This document shows, piece after piece, positions 1 to 5,491 of a DNA stretch of 5,793 bases (positions are counted from its first letter, which is position 1; each line of letters begins with the position of its first letter). The stretch lies in NCBI GenBank assembly GCA_038259855.1, contig JBBSOJ010000212.1:1-5793 (forward strand). The letters run 5' to 3'. The notes beneath the pieces are model-generated. The model was given only the letters and a program-made list of their open reading frames with translations. It made no database searches and was not told where the DNA came from. The stretch comes from JBPOFM01 sp038259855 (lineage in GTDB: Bacteria; Bacteroidota; Bacteroidia; Flavobacteriales; Flavobacteriaceae). Made by a program: the position numbers and the translations under genes.

Positions 1-180
1 ATCAGTTTCAGACTGCTCTATGGCAGTAGAAGTTTCCGTCGATGCATCACTTTTGCTTTCACCACAAGAAATGAAAAGCAACACGCTCATAAAATAACAA
101 AACTTTATGAGTTTAGAAGTCCTTGAAAGTGGGGGATATGATTGCAATTGTGTATTTTGAGGCTTATACATGATCGTCAT
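1..180 (-). CDS. Partial lipoprotein N-terminus, probable TesA-like GDSL esterase
   Basis: The minus strand is open from an ATG at 180 to the left window edge (60 codons), directly preceded by a TAA at 183-181. A second in-frame ATG at 171 is equally possible. The product has a 23-26 residue polar and basic leader, a hydrophobic stretch (about residues 24-38) and Cys39 in the context FISCGES. This reads as a lipobox for signal peptidase II, although Phe at -3 is not canonical. A Ser/Thr/Glu/Lys-rich linker follows, as usual in anchored lipoproteins. The gene is divergent from an YbbA/YbbP-type ABC operon. In Escherichia coli and many other bacteria that operon lies beside tesA, a GDSL esterase/thioesterase. 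The esterase identity is therefore inferred from position only; the GDS motif and catalytic Ser, Asp and His would lie beyond the edge. The reading as an anchored lipoprotein is fairly firm, the function less so. Confidence 0.6.
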   Translation of the reverse strand, partial: MTIMYKPQNTQLQSYPPLSRTSKLIKFCYFMSVLLFISCGESKSDASTETSTAIEQSETD

Positions 181-189
181 TTAATTTTG
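156..189 (+). promoter_or_regulatory. Probable Bacteroidota-type promoter of the ABC operon
   Basis: TTTG at 156-159 and TAATTTTG at 182-189 match the -33 (TTTG) and -7 (TAnnTTTG) elements recognised by the primary sigma factor of Bacteroidota. They are separated by 22 bases, within the 17-23 range reported for flavobacteria. The ATG of the ATPase gene starts only 9 bases after the -7 box, so the mRNA would have a leader of a few bases at most. The boxes overlap the start region of the divergent lipoprotein gene, so the two genes may compete or be co-regulated. No experimental start site is visible, and short AT-rich matches can arise by chance. Confidence 0.45.
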
Positions 190-197
190 AAATTTAC

Positions 198-887
198 ATG
201 CCAAAGATATTAAAGATTTCCGGTCTGGAAAAGACTTATACTAGTGGTAACAAACAATTAACGGTCTTACGCGATATCTCGTTTGAGGTGGAGCAAGGCC
301 AAACCTTCGCCATTATTGGGCCATCAGGAAGTGGGAAAACTACCTTGCTGGGGATTTGCGCCGGCTTGGATGAACCTAATGCTGGTTCGGTTGAATTATG
401 CGGACAGGATTTGAGTGGCTTAAATGAAGACCAACGTGCCCAATTGCGAAACAAGGAAGTCGGTTTTATTTTTCAGAATTTTCAATTGTTACCAACCTTG
501 ACCGCGCTGGAAAATGTTAGCGTACCGCTGGAATTGCAGGGGGATAAAAATGCTGTACAAAAGAGTAAAACCTTGTTGGAAAAAGTCGGACTCGGTAATC
601 GGATGCATCATTATCCGTCACAATTATCCGGAGGTGAGCAGCAACGTGTAGCATTGGCTCGTGCCTTTGCCAATGCGCCTTCCATTTTGTTTGCTGATGA
701 GCCTACAGGGAATCTTGATGAAGAGACGGGAGAGAAAGTCATTCAATTACTGTTTGATTTGAATAAAGAAAATGGCACCACATTGGTCATTATTTCCCAT
801 GATTTGGAACTGGCCAACCGAACTCAACAGATTTTAAGACTCAAAGGCGGAACGATCGTCTCTAACGAAATGACCGCTGCGCTTTGA
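198..887 (+). CDS. ybbA: ABC transporter ATP-binding protein, YbbA/LolD/MacB type
   Basis: This 229-residue cytoplasmic ATPase would power the permease encoded next to it. All nucleotide-binding motifs are present: Walker A GPSGSGKT (41-48), Q-loop Gln93 in FQN, signature LSGGEQQR (143-150), Walker B ILFADEP with Asp167 and Glu168, D-loop GNLD (171-174) and switch His201. Length and the opening residues (ISGLEKTYTSG, then a conserved LRDISFEVEQGQ) fit the MacB/LolD/YbbA subfamily of single-domain ATPases that pair with FtsX-type permeases. The ATG at 198 gives the normal N-terminus; no Shine-Dalgarno sequence is visible, which is usual in this phylum. The stop codon overlaps the TTG start of the permease gene, indicating one operon. 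The choice of YbbA over LolD rests on the partner, an about 850-residue permease with two FtsX domains, and on the divergent lipoprotein gene. Function as an ABC ATPase is near certain; the substrate is not known. Confidence 0.93.
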   Translation: MPKILKISGLEKTYTSGNKQLTVLRDISFEVEQGQTFAIIGPSGSGKTTLLGICAGLDEPNAGSVELCGQDLSGLNEDQRAQLRNKEVGFIFQNFQLLPTLTALENVSVPLELQGDKNAVQKSKTLLEKVGLGNRMHHYPSQLSGGEQQRVALARAFANAPSILFADEPTGNLDEETGEKVIQLLFDLNKENGTTLVIISHDLELANRTQQILRLKGGTIVSNEMTAAL

Positions 888-3427
888 AAGAGAACACGAC
901 TCATAAGTTACAACTAGGTTGGATTTTTAAAATGGCTTGGCGCGATGCGAAGGCTGGTAAAGTTCGTTTGCTCTTATTTATGGCTTCGATTATTTTGGGC
1001 ATTGCGGCGGTGGTCTCCATCCAATTGTTCAGCACTAATTTAAAAGATAACATACAACTGCAATCGAAAGCCTTGATGGGTGCCGACTTCATCATCGACT
1101 CGCGTCAAGAACCGACCGACCGTGCCCTCACCATCATCGATTCGCTACAACCTGATGCCACGGAAGTGAACTTCGTTTCCATGGTGGTCTTTCCAAAAAA
1201 TGGCGGTACCAAGTTGGTGGAAGTTCGAGGATTGGAAGGCGATTTTCCTTTTTATGGCACGATGGAAACAGAACCATCGCAGGTATCAGAAATCTATCAA
1301 TCGTCGGGCGGCGCCTTGGTGGATGCGACGTTAATGCTTCAATTTAAAGTAAAACCTGGTGATTCCATCAAAATCGGGGAATTGACCTTGCCCATTGCTG
1401 GCGCCTTAAAATCCATACCGGGAAGTTCGGCCATGTCCGCGTCTGTGGCACCACCTGTGGTGATTCCATATCGGTTTGTTGAGAGCACCGAACTGCTGCA
1501 ATTCGGGAGTAGGAAAGAATATCAATATTTTTATAAGGTGTCAGATACCGTTAACTTGAAGCATTTAGAAGATAAGCTGGCGACACAACTCGACCTTGAA
1601 AATGCGGATTTAGACACACATACCAGCACAACCGAACGCTTGGGCCGACGGTATGATAATGTTGGGAAATTTCTCAATTTGGCGGCATTTATCGCCTTAT
1701 TATTGGGCTGTATTGGGATTGCCAGTTCGGTGCATATCTATATCAAAGAAAAGGTGCCCGCGGTCGCAGTTTTAAAATGTATGGGCGCCTCACGACTGCA
1801 AAGCTTTTTAATATTTCTTATTCAAATTGCGGGCATTGGGATTGTCGGCGGACTTATCGGATCTTCGATCGGTGTGGGTCTGCAACAGATATTTCCATAT
1901 CTCTTAAAAGAATTTTTACCATTTGCATTGGAAATCTCCATCACAGCCACGCCGATTGTGATTGGTGTGTTTCTTGGTTTGTTCATGTCGGTGTTGTTTG
2001 CGCTCCTGCCTTTATTGCGGACCTGGTATGTATCGCCATTGGAAGTTTTGCGGGTGGATAATGAAGCAGGGAATGAGCCCAAAAGCGTTCGGATAGCGGT
2101 GTATGCCACCATTGTGTTGTTTTTGTTTTTATTCTCATTTTGGTTAATCCAAGATGCGGTGTATGCCTTAGCATTTGTTGGTGGCACGATCGTCACCTTT
2201 GCCATCCTTGCAGCCGTCGCTTTGGGATTTATAAAAGCCGTCCGACGGTTCTTTCCGAAGTCGTGGGGCTATACAGCACGTCAGAGTTTACTTAATCTAT
2301 TCCGACCGAATAATCAAACTGTTGTGTTGGTCGTCGCCATCGGATTGGGTACTTTCTTGATCAGTACCTTATATTTTACAAAGGACATTCTTTTATCAAA
2401 AACAGCCGTCGGTCAAACGGCCGAAAATGCCAACATTATAATCTTGGACGTTCAACAAGAGCAAAGAGATGCCGTAGCAAAAAACATTCAAAATAACAAT
2501 CTGTCTGTTATCAATAATATTCCATTAGTGACGATGCGGATGCATAGCATTAAAGGAATACCGGTCAATGAATTACGTCAAGATACAACGCGGCAGGTAA
2601 GGGGCTGGATTCTCAATCATGAGTTTAGGACGACGTATCGCGATTCGCTAACAGCGTCTGAAGAAATAATGGAAGGTGAATGGACGCCACAATTGAAGGC
2701 TGGCGACCCTGTGGTGATTTCCATTTCTGATAACTTGGCGGAAGATGCTAAAGTGGGCGTAGGAGATCCTATTGTTTTTAATGTGCAAGGCGTATTGATG
2801 GACACTAAAGTTGGCAGCATTCGTAAGGTTGATTGGGCACAATTGCAACTCAACTTTACCATCGTATTCCCTAAAGGTGTGTTGGAGCAAGCACCGCAAT
2901 TTAGTGTACTGACGACCAAGGTCCCAGATGAAGCTAGTTCCGCAGGATTGCAGCGCAGTCTGGTGGCTGAATTCCCAAATGTGACGATTCTTGATTTACG
3001 ACAGGTGTACACGGTGGTAGAGGATATTTTGGATAAAGTCGCCTGGGTCATAAATTTTATGGCGTTCTTTAGTATTCTCACGGGTATCATTGTTTTGATT
3101 GGCTCGGTACGTACCAGCAAATACCAACGCATCAAAGAAAGTGTGTTGCTTCGAACTTTGGGCGCCAAGAACGCTCAAATTTTACAGATCTCCGCGTTTG
3201 AATATGTCTTTTTAGGATTGCTCGGCAGTTTGGTGGGCATTATATTGGCATTGGTCAGTAGCTTATGTTTGGCGCTTTTGGTATTCAAAGAACCTTTTGT
3301 ACCATCGCTGATTCCGTTTTTGGTGTTTTTACCGGGCATTACACTGTTGGTAATTCTTATCGGATTGAGTAATATACGAACCGTTTTGGGAAGTTCACCT
3401 TTAGAGGTTTTAAGACGTGAAGTGTAG
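884..3427 (+). CDS. ybbP: ABC transporter permease with two FtsX domains, YbbP type
   Basis: An inner-membrane permease of 847 residues, the length typical of YbbP. An N-terminal helix (about 27-49) is followed by a large extracytoplasmic domain (about 50-255), three FtsX helices (about 263-288, 308-338, 352-380), two central helices (about 404-422, 427-452), a further helix (about 479-499), a second extracytoplasmic domain (about 500-718) and three final FtsX helices (about 719-743, 774-800, 807-830). The halves look duplicated: each has a KE...LK/LR..GA coupling segment (288-302 and 751-761) and ends in SPLEVLR (384-390 and 838-844). Such permeases move hydrophobic substrates or transmit force across the membrane rather than forming a channel. 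The chosen start is TTG at 884, whose TTGA overlaps the ATPase stop and suggests translational coupling. The first ATG (932, Met17) would remove the WIFK segment, which I recall as conserved before MAWRD in relatives. The first in-frame stop upstream is TAA at 863-865. Substrate unknown. Confidence 0.92.
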   Translation: MKENTTHKLQLGWIFKMAWRDAKAGKVRLLLFMASIILGIAAVVSIQLFSTNLKDNIQLQSKALMGADFIIDSRQEPTDRALTIIDSLQPDATEVNFVSMVVFPKNGGTKLVEVRGLEGDFPFYGTMETEPSQVSEIYQSSGGALVDATLMLQFKVKPGDSIKIGELTLPIAGALKSIPGSSAMSASVAPPVVIPYRFVESTELLQFGSRKEYQYFYKVSDTVNLKHLEDKLATQLDLENADLDTHTSTTERLGRRYDNVGKFLNLAAFIALLLGCIGIASSVHIYIKEKVPAVAVLKCMGASRLQSFLIFLIQIAGIGIVGGLIGSSIGVGLQQIFPYLLKEFLPFALEISITATPIVIGVFLGLFMSVLFALLPLLRTWYVSPLEVLRVDNEAGNEPKSVRIAVYATIVLFLFLFSFWLIQDAVYALAFVGGTIVTFAILAAVALGFIKAVRRFFPKSWGYTARQSLLNLFRPNNQTVVLVVAIGLGTFLISTLYFTKDILLSKTAVGQTAENANIIILDVQQEQRDAVAKNIQNNNLSVINNIPLVTMRMHSIKGIPVNELRQDTTRQVRGWILNHEFRTTYRDSLTASEEIMEGEWTPQLKAGDPVVISISDNLAEDAKVGVGDPIVFNVQGVLMDTKVGSIRKVDWAQLQLNFTIVFPKGVLEQAPQFSVLTTKVPDEASSAGLQRSLVAEFPNVTILDLRQVYTVVEDILDKVAWVINFMAFFSILTGIIVLIGSVRTSKYQRIKESVLLRTLGAKNAQILQISAFEYVFLGLLGSLVGIILALVSSLCLALLVFKEPFVPSLIPFLVFLPGITLLVILIGLSNIRTVLGSSPLEVLRREV

Positions 3428-3513
3428 ATTTTGGATGGAACCGACATGAGTTGCAAGCGTGCTTTTTTAATTTTATAATACATAAACCTGATTTAAAACT
3501 TATAAGACAAGAT

Positions 3514-3702
3514 ATGATGTTACAGATATTCTATTTTTTACAATTGCCAATGGGTTCTCGAAATCCAGATGATAACAACCCGATCGATATTACAGATCCG
3601 TTTGATTTGATCATGTACATCATCCTACCGATATTGTTATTGATTTTCTATCTACTTTGGAAGCGAAACAAAAAGAATGATCGTGATTCCGACGCTTCTT
3701 AA
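3514..3702 (+). CDS. Small single-pass membrane protein, unknown function
   Basis: A 62-residue protein (start ATG 3514, or the adjacent ATG 3517). It has a short hydrophobic N-terminus (MMLQIFYFLQLP), an Asp/Asn/Pro-rich linker (NPDDNNPIDITDPFD, about 17-31), one membrane helix (about 32-49) and a basic-to-polar tail beginning WKRNKK. The positive residues after the helix place the C-terminus in the cytoplasm and the Asp-rich linker outside. A further in-frame ATG at 3451 would add 21 residues from sequence that looks non-coding, so I do not use it. From memory, short proteins with a PIDL.(N/D)P segment and one helix followed by a Trp-basic tail occur widely in flavobacteria, sometimes misnamed as adenylosuccinate synthetase; nothing here resembles that enzyme. 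The gene lies 86 bases after the permease gene and could be read through from it, but no functional link is visible. Confidence 0.7.
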   Translation: MMLQIFYFLQLPMGSRNPDDNNPIDITDPFDLIMYIILPILLLIFYLLWKRNKKNDRDSDAS

Positions 3703-3714
3703 ATCTAGGACAAT

Positions 3715-3740
3715 CCATAGTTGAATCGCCATAGTTGAAT
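3715..3740. repeat. 12-base direct repeat pair, period 14
   Basis: CCATAGTTGAAT occurs at 3715-3726 and again at 3729-3740, separated by CG. The copies are exact and begin 12 bases after the preceding stop codon. This could be a local slippage duplication or a binding site for a dimeric regulator; the sequence alone cannot decide. Confidence 0.8.
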
Positions 3741-3755
3741 TCTCTTTTATTTTAT

Positions 3756-3770
3756 CTTACTTGTAGTAAG
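3756..3770 (+). terminator. Weak hairpin, possible terminator of the small membrane protein gene
   Basis: CTTACT and AGTAAG form a six-pair stem around a three-base loop (TGT), followed by TTTAAA. The stem is AT-rich and the T-run is only three long, so this is at best a weak intrinsic terminator. Its place 53 bases after a stop codon is suitable. Confidence 0.25.
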
Positions 3771-3857
3771 TTTAAACCGAAGTGCAGATATTGATCTCAA
3801 TTGGCCTCTATGTGCCATTTGATTTAAAGAAGTATATTGGTCAATAGTAACAACCAT

Positions 3858-3881
3858 GTCTTTTGAGATGATATAAAAGAC
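3858..3881. repeat. Inverted repeat before the lipocalin-like gene
   Basis: GTCTTTT (3858-3864) and AAAAGAC (3875-3881) are exact inverted repeats with a ten-base spacer. The second arm ends 18 bases before the ATG at 3900. It may be an operator or a small hairpin in the mRNA leader. Arms of seven AT-rich bases can occur by chance. Confidence 0.5.
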
Positions 3882-3899
3882 TGCTAAAGAACACATCAC

Positions 3900-4352
3900 A
3901 TGAGAAAACAGATTTTTAGTATGGCATTGTTAGTAATAGCCATCGTTTCTATGTCCTACGGTCAGAATAAACAAATTGATCTGTTGCAAGGTGTATGGCA
4001 TTTTACAGATGTAACTGCTCCTAAACCTCACATTACAACGCTAACGGATGAGACTGAAAACGGAGATACGATACTTATTGATGTGCAAAAGGAATACGAA
4101 AAAACGGGCTCAATGAATTTTTTCCTAACATTCAAAGATCACCGCTTAACCCAAAAAACGTTTGGTTTGAAACTCGTATCTACTATTGAAATTAAAGACA
4201 ATTTTATATATTTAGGCACAAGTGAAAAACCGTTTTTTAAAATTAAGAAATTAAATAAAACGATGTTGGTTGTTGAACGTGTCGATAGTGGAGAAAAAAC
4301 GAGATACAGCAGATTAGCCGCTGATTCGCCATTATTGGAATTGTCATATTAA
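3900..4352 (+). CDS. Secreted lipocalin-like protein
   Basis: A 150-residue exported protein. The signal peptide has Arg2/Lys3, a hydrophobic core (about 5-18) and a SYG|Q site after Gly21, fitting the signal peptidase I pattern of Bacteroidota in which the mature protein starts with Gln and is often cyclised to pyroglutamate. The mature part opens with LLQGVWHF (28-35), the G-x-W turn that begins lipocalin-like barrels. Alternating segments predicted as beta strands follow, for example 72-79, 91-98, 101-106 and 111-126. Length fits the small lipocalin-like families common in this phylum, which probably bind hydrophobic ligands. There is no Cys, so it is neither a lipoprotein nor disulfide-bonded. 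The start ATG has a good signal peptide directly behind it and no Shine-Dalgarno sequence. The fold is an inference from a short motif; ligand and role are unknown. Confidence 0.75.
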   Translation: MRKQIFSMALLVIAIVSMSYGQNKQIDLLQGVWHFTDVTAPKPHITTLTDETENGDTILIDVQKEYEKTGSMNFFLTFKDHRLTQKTFGLKLVSTIEIKDNFIYLGTSEKPFFKIKKLNKTMLVVERVDSGEKTRYSRLAADSPLLELSY

Positions 4353-4366
4353 ATGCATTAATAGGT

Positions 4367-4389
4367 TCTAAAATTCTCCTCTAAAATTC
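4367..4389. repeat. 10-base direct repeat pair, period 13
   Basis: TCTAAAATTC occurs at 4367-4376 and 4380-4389, in the 100-base gap between the lipocalin-like and NTF2-like genes. The copies are exact. The pair lies about 65 bases before the ATG at 4453, a plausible place for a regulator site, but it is short and AT-rich and may be accidental. Confidence 0.6.
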
Positions 4390-4452
4390 AGGGTACTTAT
4401 GAACTTTTAGCCTTTCTTAATTAAAAAAAATGACAATCAAATTTAGAACAAA

Positions 4453-4911
4453 ATGAAGAAACTCTATGTCCTAATATTAATGCTATGTTTGACATCCGTA
4501 TCATATGGTCAGGATTCAATTGACACGGACAAAGCACTCTTAAAAGAATTGATCATAAAATCGTTTGACGACATATGGTCTGCATTAGATTCCAATAGCA
4601 TCGATACGTACTATACAAAGGATTTCATACTTTTAGAACATGGAGACGTATGGCATAATGAGGGCATTGCTGATTATTTAGACAAAGCGAAACGCAGCAC
4701 GCCAATTCCGAATCGAGTGAATTCGATTGAGTTTATTGAAATTAAGGTCGCGAATGGCATGGCTTGGATCGCCTATAAAAATAAAGCAATATTTACGATT
4801 GATAGTAACGTCATCAGCACAGCACATTGGTTGGAAAGTGCGACCGCAATTATGACAGAAAATGGATGGAAATTAGAAATGCTCCATTCCACAGTAGTGA
4901 AAAAAGACTAA
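4453..4911 (+). CDS. Secreted NTF2/SnoaL-like (DUF4440-type) protein
   Basis: A 152-residue exported protein. The signal peptide is MKK plus a hydrophobic core (4-15) and the site SYG|Q after Gly19, the same pattern as in the gene before it. The mature part fits the cone-shaped NTF2-like fold: a first helix (about 25-48, including FDDIWSALDSNSID), then YYTKDFILLEHGDVWHNEGIA (53-73), in which Asp57 and Phe58 lie where such proteins usually carry a Y...D motif. Strands follow at 91-99 and 102-115 (MAWIAYKNKAIF), then HWLESATAI (125-133) and the closing GWKLEMLHST (138-147), which is very typical of DUF4440/SnoaL-like proteins. Members include isomerases, hydrolases and ligand-binding proteins, so no reaction can be assigned. 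The next gene begins 24 bases after the stop, suggesting a shared transcript. Family assignment is fairly sure. Confidence 0.83.
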   Translation: MKKLYVLILMLCLTSVSYGQDSIDTDKALLKELIIKSFDDIWSALDSNSIDTYYTKDFILLEHGDVWHNEGIADYLDKAKRSTPIPNRVNSIEFIEIKVANGMAWIAYKNKAIFTIDSNVISTAHWLESATAIMTENGWKLEMLHSTVVKKD

Positions 4912-4935
4912 AAACAGCGATTAGTATAAACGCAT

Positions 4936-5379
4936 ATGAAAGAACAACATCAGACTACAAAACAGGGAAAAACACTGGCCATTATCGTCGGAATTATTTC
5001 AGCCATAAGTGCTTATTTTGTTTATCAAGTAGTAGTCTCTAGCGATGATATCGATTCCCAATTGAAAAACGCAGCTCTAGAACTCAATAAGCAAACTCCA
5101 ATGGAAATTGACCAATTTACGAGATTAGATAGCGTCTCCTCCATAGGAAAAACCAACTTCATCTATTATTATACATTGATTGGGTTGGAAAAATCGGAGG
5201 TCAACTTGGACACGGTCAACAAATACATCCGGCCAAATATCATCGACAACGTTAAGAACAGTCCTGAATTGAAGATCTACCGCGATCATAAAATTACCAT
5301 GGACTATAAATATTACGATAGCAACGGTGCATTTGCGACTGAAATCTCCGTAACACCTGATCTCTATAAAAGCGAATAA
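4936..5379 (+). CDS. Membrane-anchored protein of unknown function
   Basis: A 147-residue protein with a basic, Gln-rich N-terminus (residues 1-12), one membrane helix (about 13-34, beginning TLAIIVGIISAISAYF) and a soluble part of about 110 residues. The positive residues before the helix put the N-terminus in the cytoplasm and the soluble part in the periplasm. No SPI or lipobox site is clear, so it is probably an anchored protein. The segment LELNKQTPMEIDQFTRLDSV (49-68) followed by NFIYYYTLIG (74-83) resembles a motif I remember from uncharacterised bacterial proteins of the form (N)K.(L/T)PM..D..TRLDSV...Y.YTL; I cannot name the family. The gene lies 24 bases after the NTF2-like gene and is probably cotranscribed with it. 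No Shine-Dalgarno sequence is seen. The nearest downstream gene is convergent. Confidence 0.8.
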   Translation: MKEQHQTTKQGKTLAIIVGIISAISAYFVYQVVVSSDDIDSQLKNAALELNKQTPMEIDQFTRLDSVSSIGKTNFIYYYTLIGLEKSEVNLDTVNKYIRPNIIDNVKNSPELKIYRDHKITMDYKYYDSNGAFATEISVTPDLYKSE

Positions 5380-5491
5380 TTAGTTTTTATTACCATATGT
5401 TTTGAAGGTTGAGACTTTAGATCCATGGCGATCAAAGATGATTTGAGTCGTTAAATCTGGTCACAGACCTGGCAATGGCATATTTACTTTG
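5380..5491. other. Convergent intergenic gap
   Basis: These 112 bases lie between the end of the membrane-anchored protein gene and the end of the broken minus-strand gene. I see no ORF beyond a handful of codons, no strong hairpin followed by a T-run, and no RNA gene. A four-pair stem GGTC-ACA-GACC at 5459-5469 is too weak to call. Confidence 0.4.

Larger units (their letters stand above)
3703..3899. other. Intergenic region with short repeats
   Basis: A 197-base gap between the small membrane protein gene and the lipocalin-like gene. No ORF of note and no RNA gene is recognised. It holds a 12-base direct repeat, a small hairpin (3756-3770), a short palindrome with arms TATTG and CAATA (3835-3846) and a 7-base inverted repeat just before the next gene. 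No exact TAnnTTTG box was found on the plus strand here, so the promoter of the downstream gene is not assigned. Confidence 0.5.

Noticed and set aside
189..196. TAAATTTC on the minus strand as a -7 box for the lipoprotein gene
   Set aside because: The last base deviates from the consensus, no suitably spaced upstream TTG was found, and the start would fall almost on the first ATG.
1777..2205. Open frames on both strands inside the permease gene
   Set aside because: They overlap strongly supported membrane-domain coding sequence and their translations have no recognisable domain; they are frame shadows.
2617..3168. Long minus-strand open frame (183 codons) opposite the permease
   Set aside because: It is antisense to the conserved second half of the permease, and its composition is what reading the opposite strand of that gene would give.
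3454..3476. Possible terminator after the permease gene (GCAAGCGTGC followed by six T)
   Set aside because: Only three pairs form around a four-base loop (or four pairs around two bases); too weak despite the T-run.
3451..3513. Upstream in-frame ATG extending the small membrane protein by 21 residues
   Set aside because: The added sequence begins with a run derived from a T-rich stretch, lacks protein character and would spoil the topology; paired ATGs at 3514 and 3517 give a normal small membrane protein.
4827..5042. Plus-strand open frame bridging the NTF2-like and anchored protein genes
   Set aside because: It overlaps both genes in another frame and starts inside the conserved C-terminus of the first; no own signal or motif.
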